Of a stretch of 64,000 nucleotides of DNA, positions 63,557 through 64,000 are shown piece by piece. Below the pieces are notes generated by a model that did no database searches, had not been told where the DNA came from, and saw nothing but the letters and a program-made list of their open reading frames with translations. The translations under genes were made by a program, and so were the position numbers. Each line of letters begins with the position of its first letter. Position 1 is the stretch's first letter. Origin of the DNA: JAGVSV01 sp050952845 (lineage in GTDB: Bacteria > Bacillota > Clostridia > Christensenellales > Aristaeellaceae); assembly GCA_050952845.1 (NCBI GenBank), contig JBMNLP010000001.1, positions 2,976,001-3,040,000 on the forward strand. Direction: 5' to 3'.

Positions 63557-64000
63557 TCAACTTATCTCCAGAAATATTGTAACTCTTACTGTTTATGACA
63601 CAGCGGTTAGTGTGCAGGATAAGAAATCTGCCAAGACACCAAACCAGCATATTATAACACGAATATATTCACTTATACAAGTGCCCGGTAATTGTAAAAA
63701 AATGTCAATGAATAAAGCTTTGAACATGATGTCTTTCTGCCTGGTTAGATAACATTTACTAACTATCACTTATATAATCCGCTTGTTATGGTTTGTCATT
63801 TTATTACCGTGTGTATATCAAAAACGCAAACTGATTATTCGCATATTTTTTACAATTTATTATTTATATGCCCCTCATCAATTTCGATTCTACGCCAACA
63901 CAATAACAAGCCGATCTGCTCTATACAATAATCCGAACCTCCCTCCCCTGGCAGGGAGATTCGGTTCGGATTGCTTTGGTTTGGTGCGGTCGACGAGACT
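63557..64000. other. Terminal intergenic region with a strong hairpin
   Basis: No gene is supported. The 5' flank of the acidic-repeat gene is AT-rich, and its promoter should lie here, though no clear -35/-10 pair was chosen. At 63930-63972 a 10-bp stem (AATCCGAACC and GGTTCGGATT) with an inner CCCT/AGGG helix forms a large hairpin, perhaps a terminator for a gene beyond the window. Confidence 0.5.

Overview
The window looks like a chromosome segment from an uncultured, gut-type Clostridia-like Firmicute. That placement is inference. It rests on mixed GC content, AGGAGG-type ribosome sites, B. subtilis Lpl/Ytc-style sugar permeases without their own ATPase, a cre-like site, giant CnaB-repeat surface proteins, and ECF sigma factors paired with DUF4367- or PepSY-like anti-sigma proteins. 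I saw no tRNA, rRNA, CRISPR array or replication origin.

Left edge (1-1.7 kb): the 3' end of a serA-like gene overlaps a TIM-barrel isomerase/epimerase, followed by a Nudix hydrolase. An IS-rich patch follows: an internally deleted and an intact copy of one IS5-like transposase (1.76-4.08 kb). From 4.2 to 12.8 kb a minus-strand carbohydrate operon encodes a GH4 alpha-galactosidase-like enzyme, two permeases, a substrate-binding protein, a GH95-like glycosidase and a double NTF2-like protein. A cre-like site and a second palindrome lie upstream. A DDE transposase and a broken IS30 gene occupy 13.3-15.4 kb.

15.8-27.3 kb is a minus-strand block of secreted proteins (SH3-like, propeller-like, FG-GAP-like). 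Each end carries an ECF sigma factor with its coupled membrane partner, suggesting a regulated envelope programme. An ISAs1 element with a clean 10-bp target duplication follows.

28.9-32.4 kb holds two near-identical iron-type substrate-binding proteins exactly 2,400 bp apart, flanking a LacI-family regulator with a palindrome at its own promoter. Then come L-fucose isomerase, an IS1634-family element flanked by a perfect 107-bp direct repeat, an SDR dehydrogenase, a URO-D family protein and a family-5 solute-binding protein. GH95 plus FucI suggests that L-fucose, or a related sugar released from glycans, is consumed.

40.4-63.6 kb is dominated by a two-gene minus-strand operon. The first gene encodes a secreted 926-aa protein with an acidic repeat region. 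The second is a 20.3-kb gene for a 6,772-aa secreted protein: an InlB/MucBP-type head followed by about 51 CnaB-like modules, arranged in an eight-module higher-order repeat and ending in a recently homogenised array. Neither protein has an LPXTG motif. A small palindromic repeat family (ends AGAGCAAATT / AATTTGCTCT) recurs next to four of the IS insertions.
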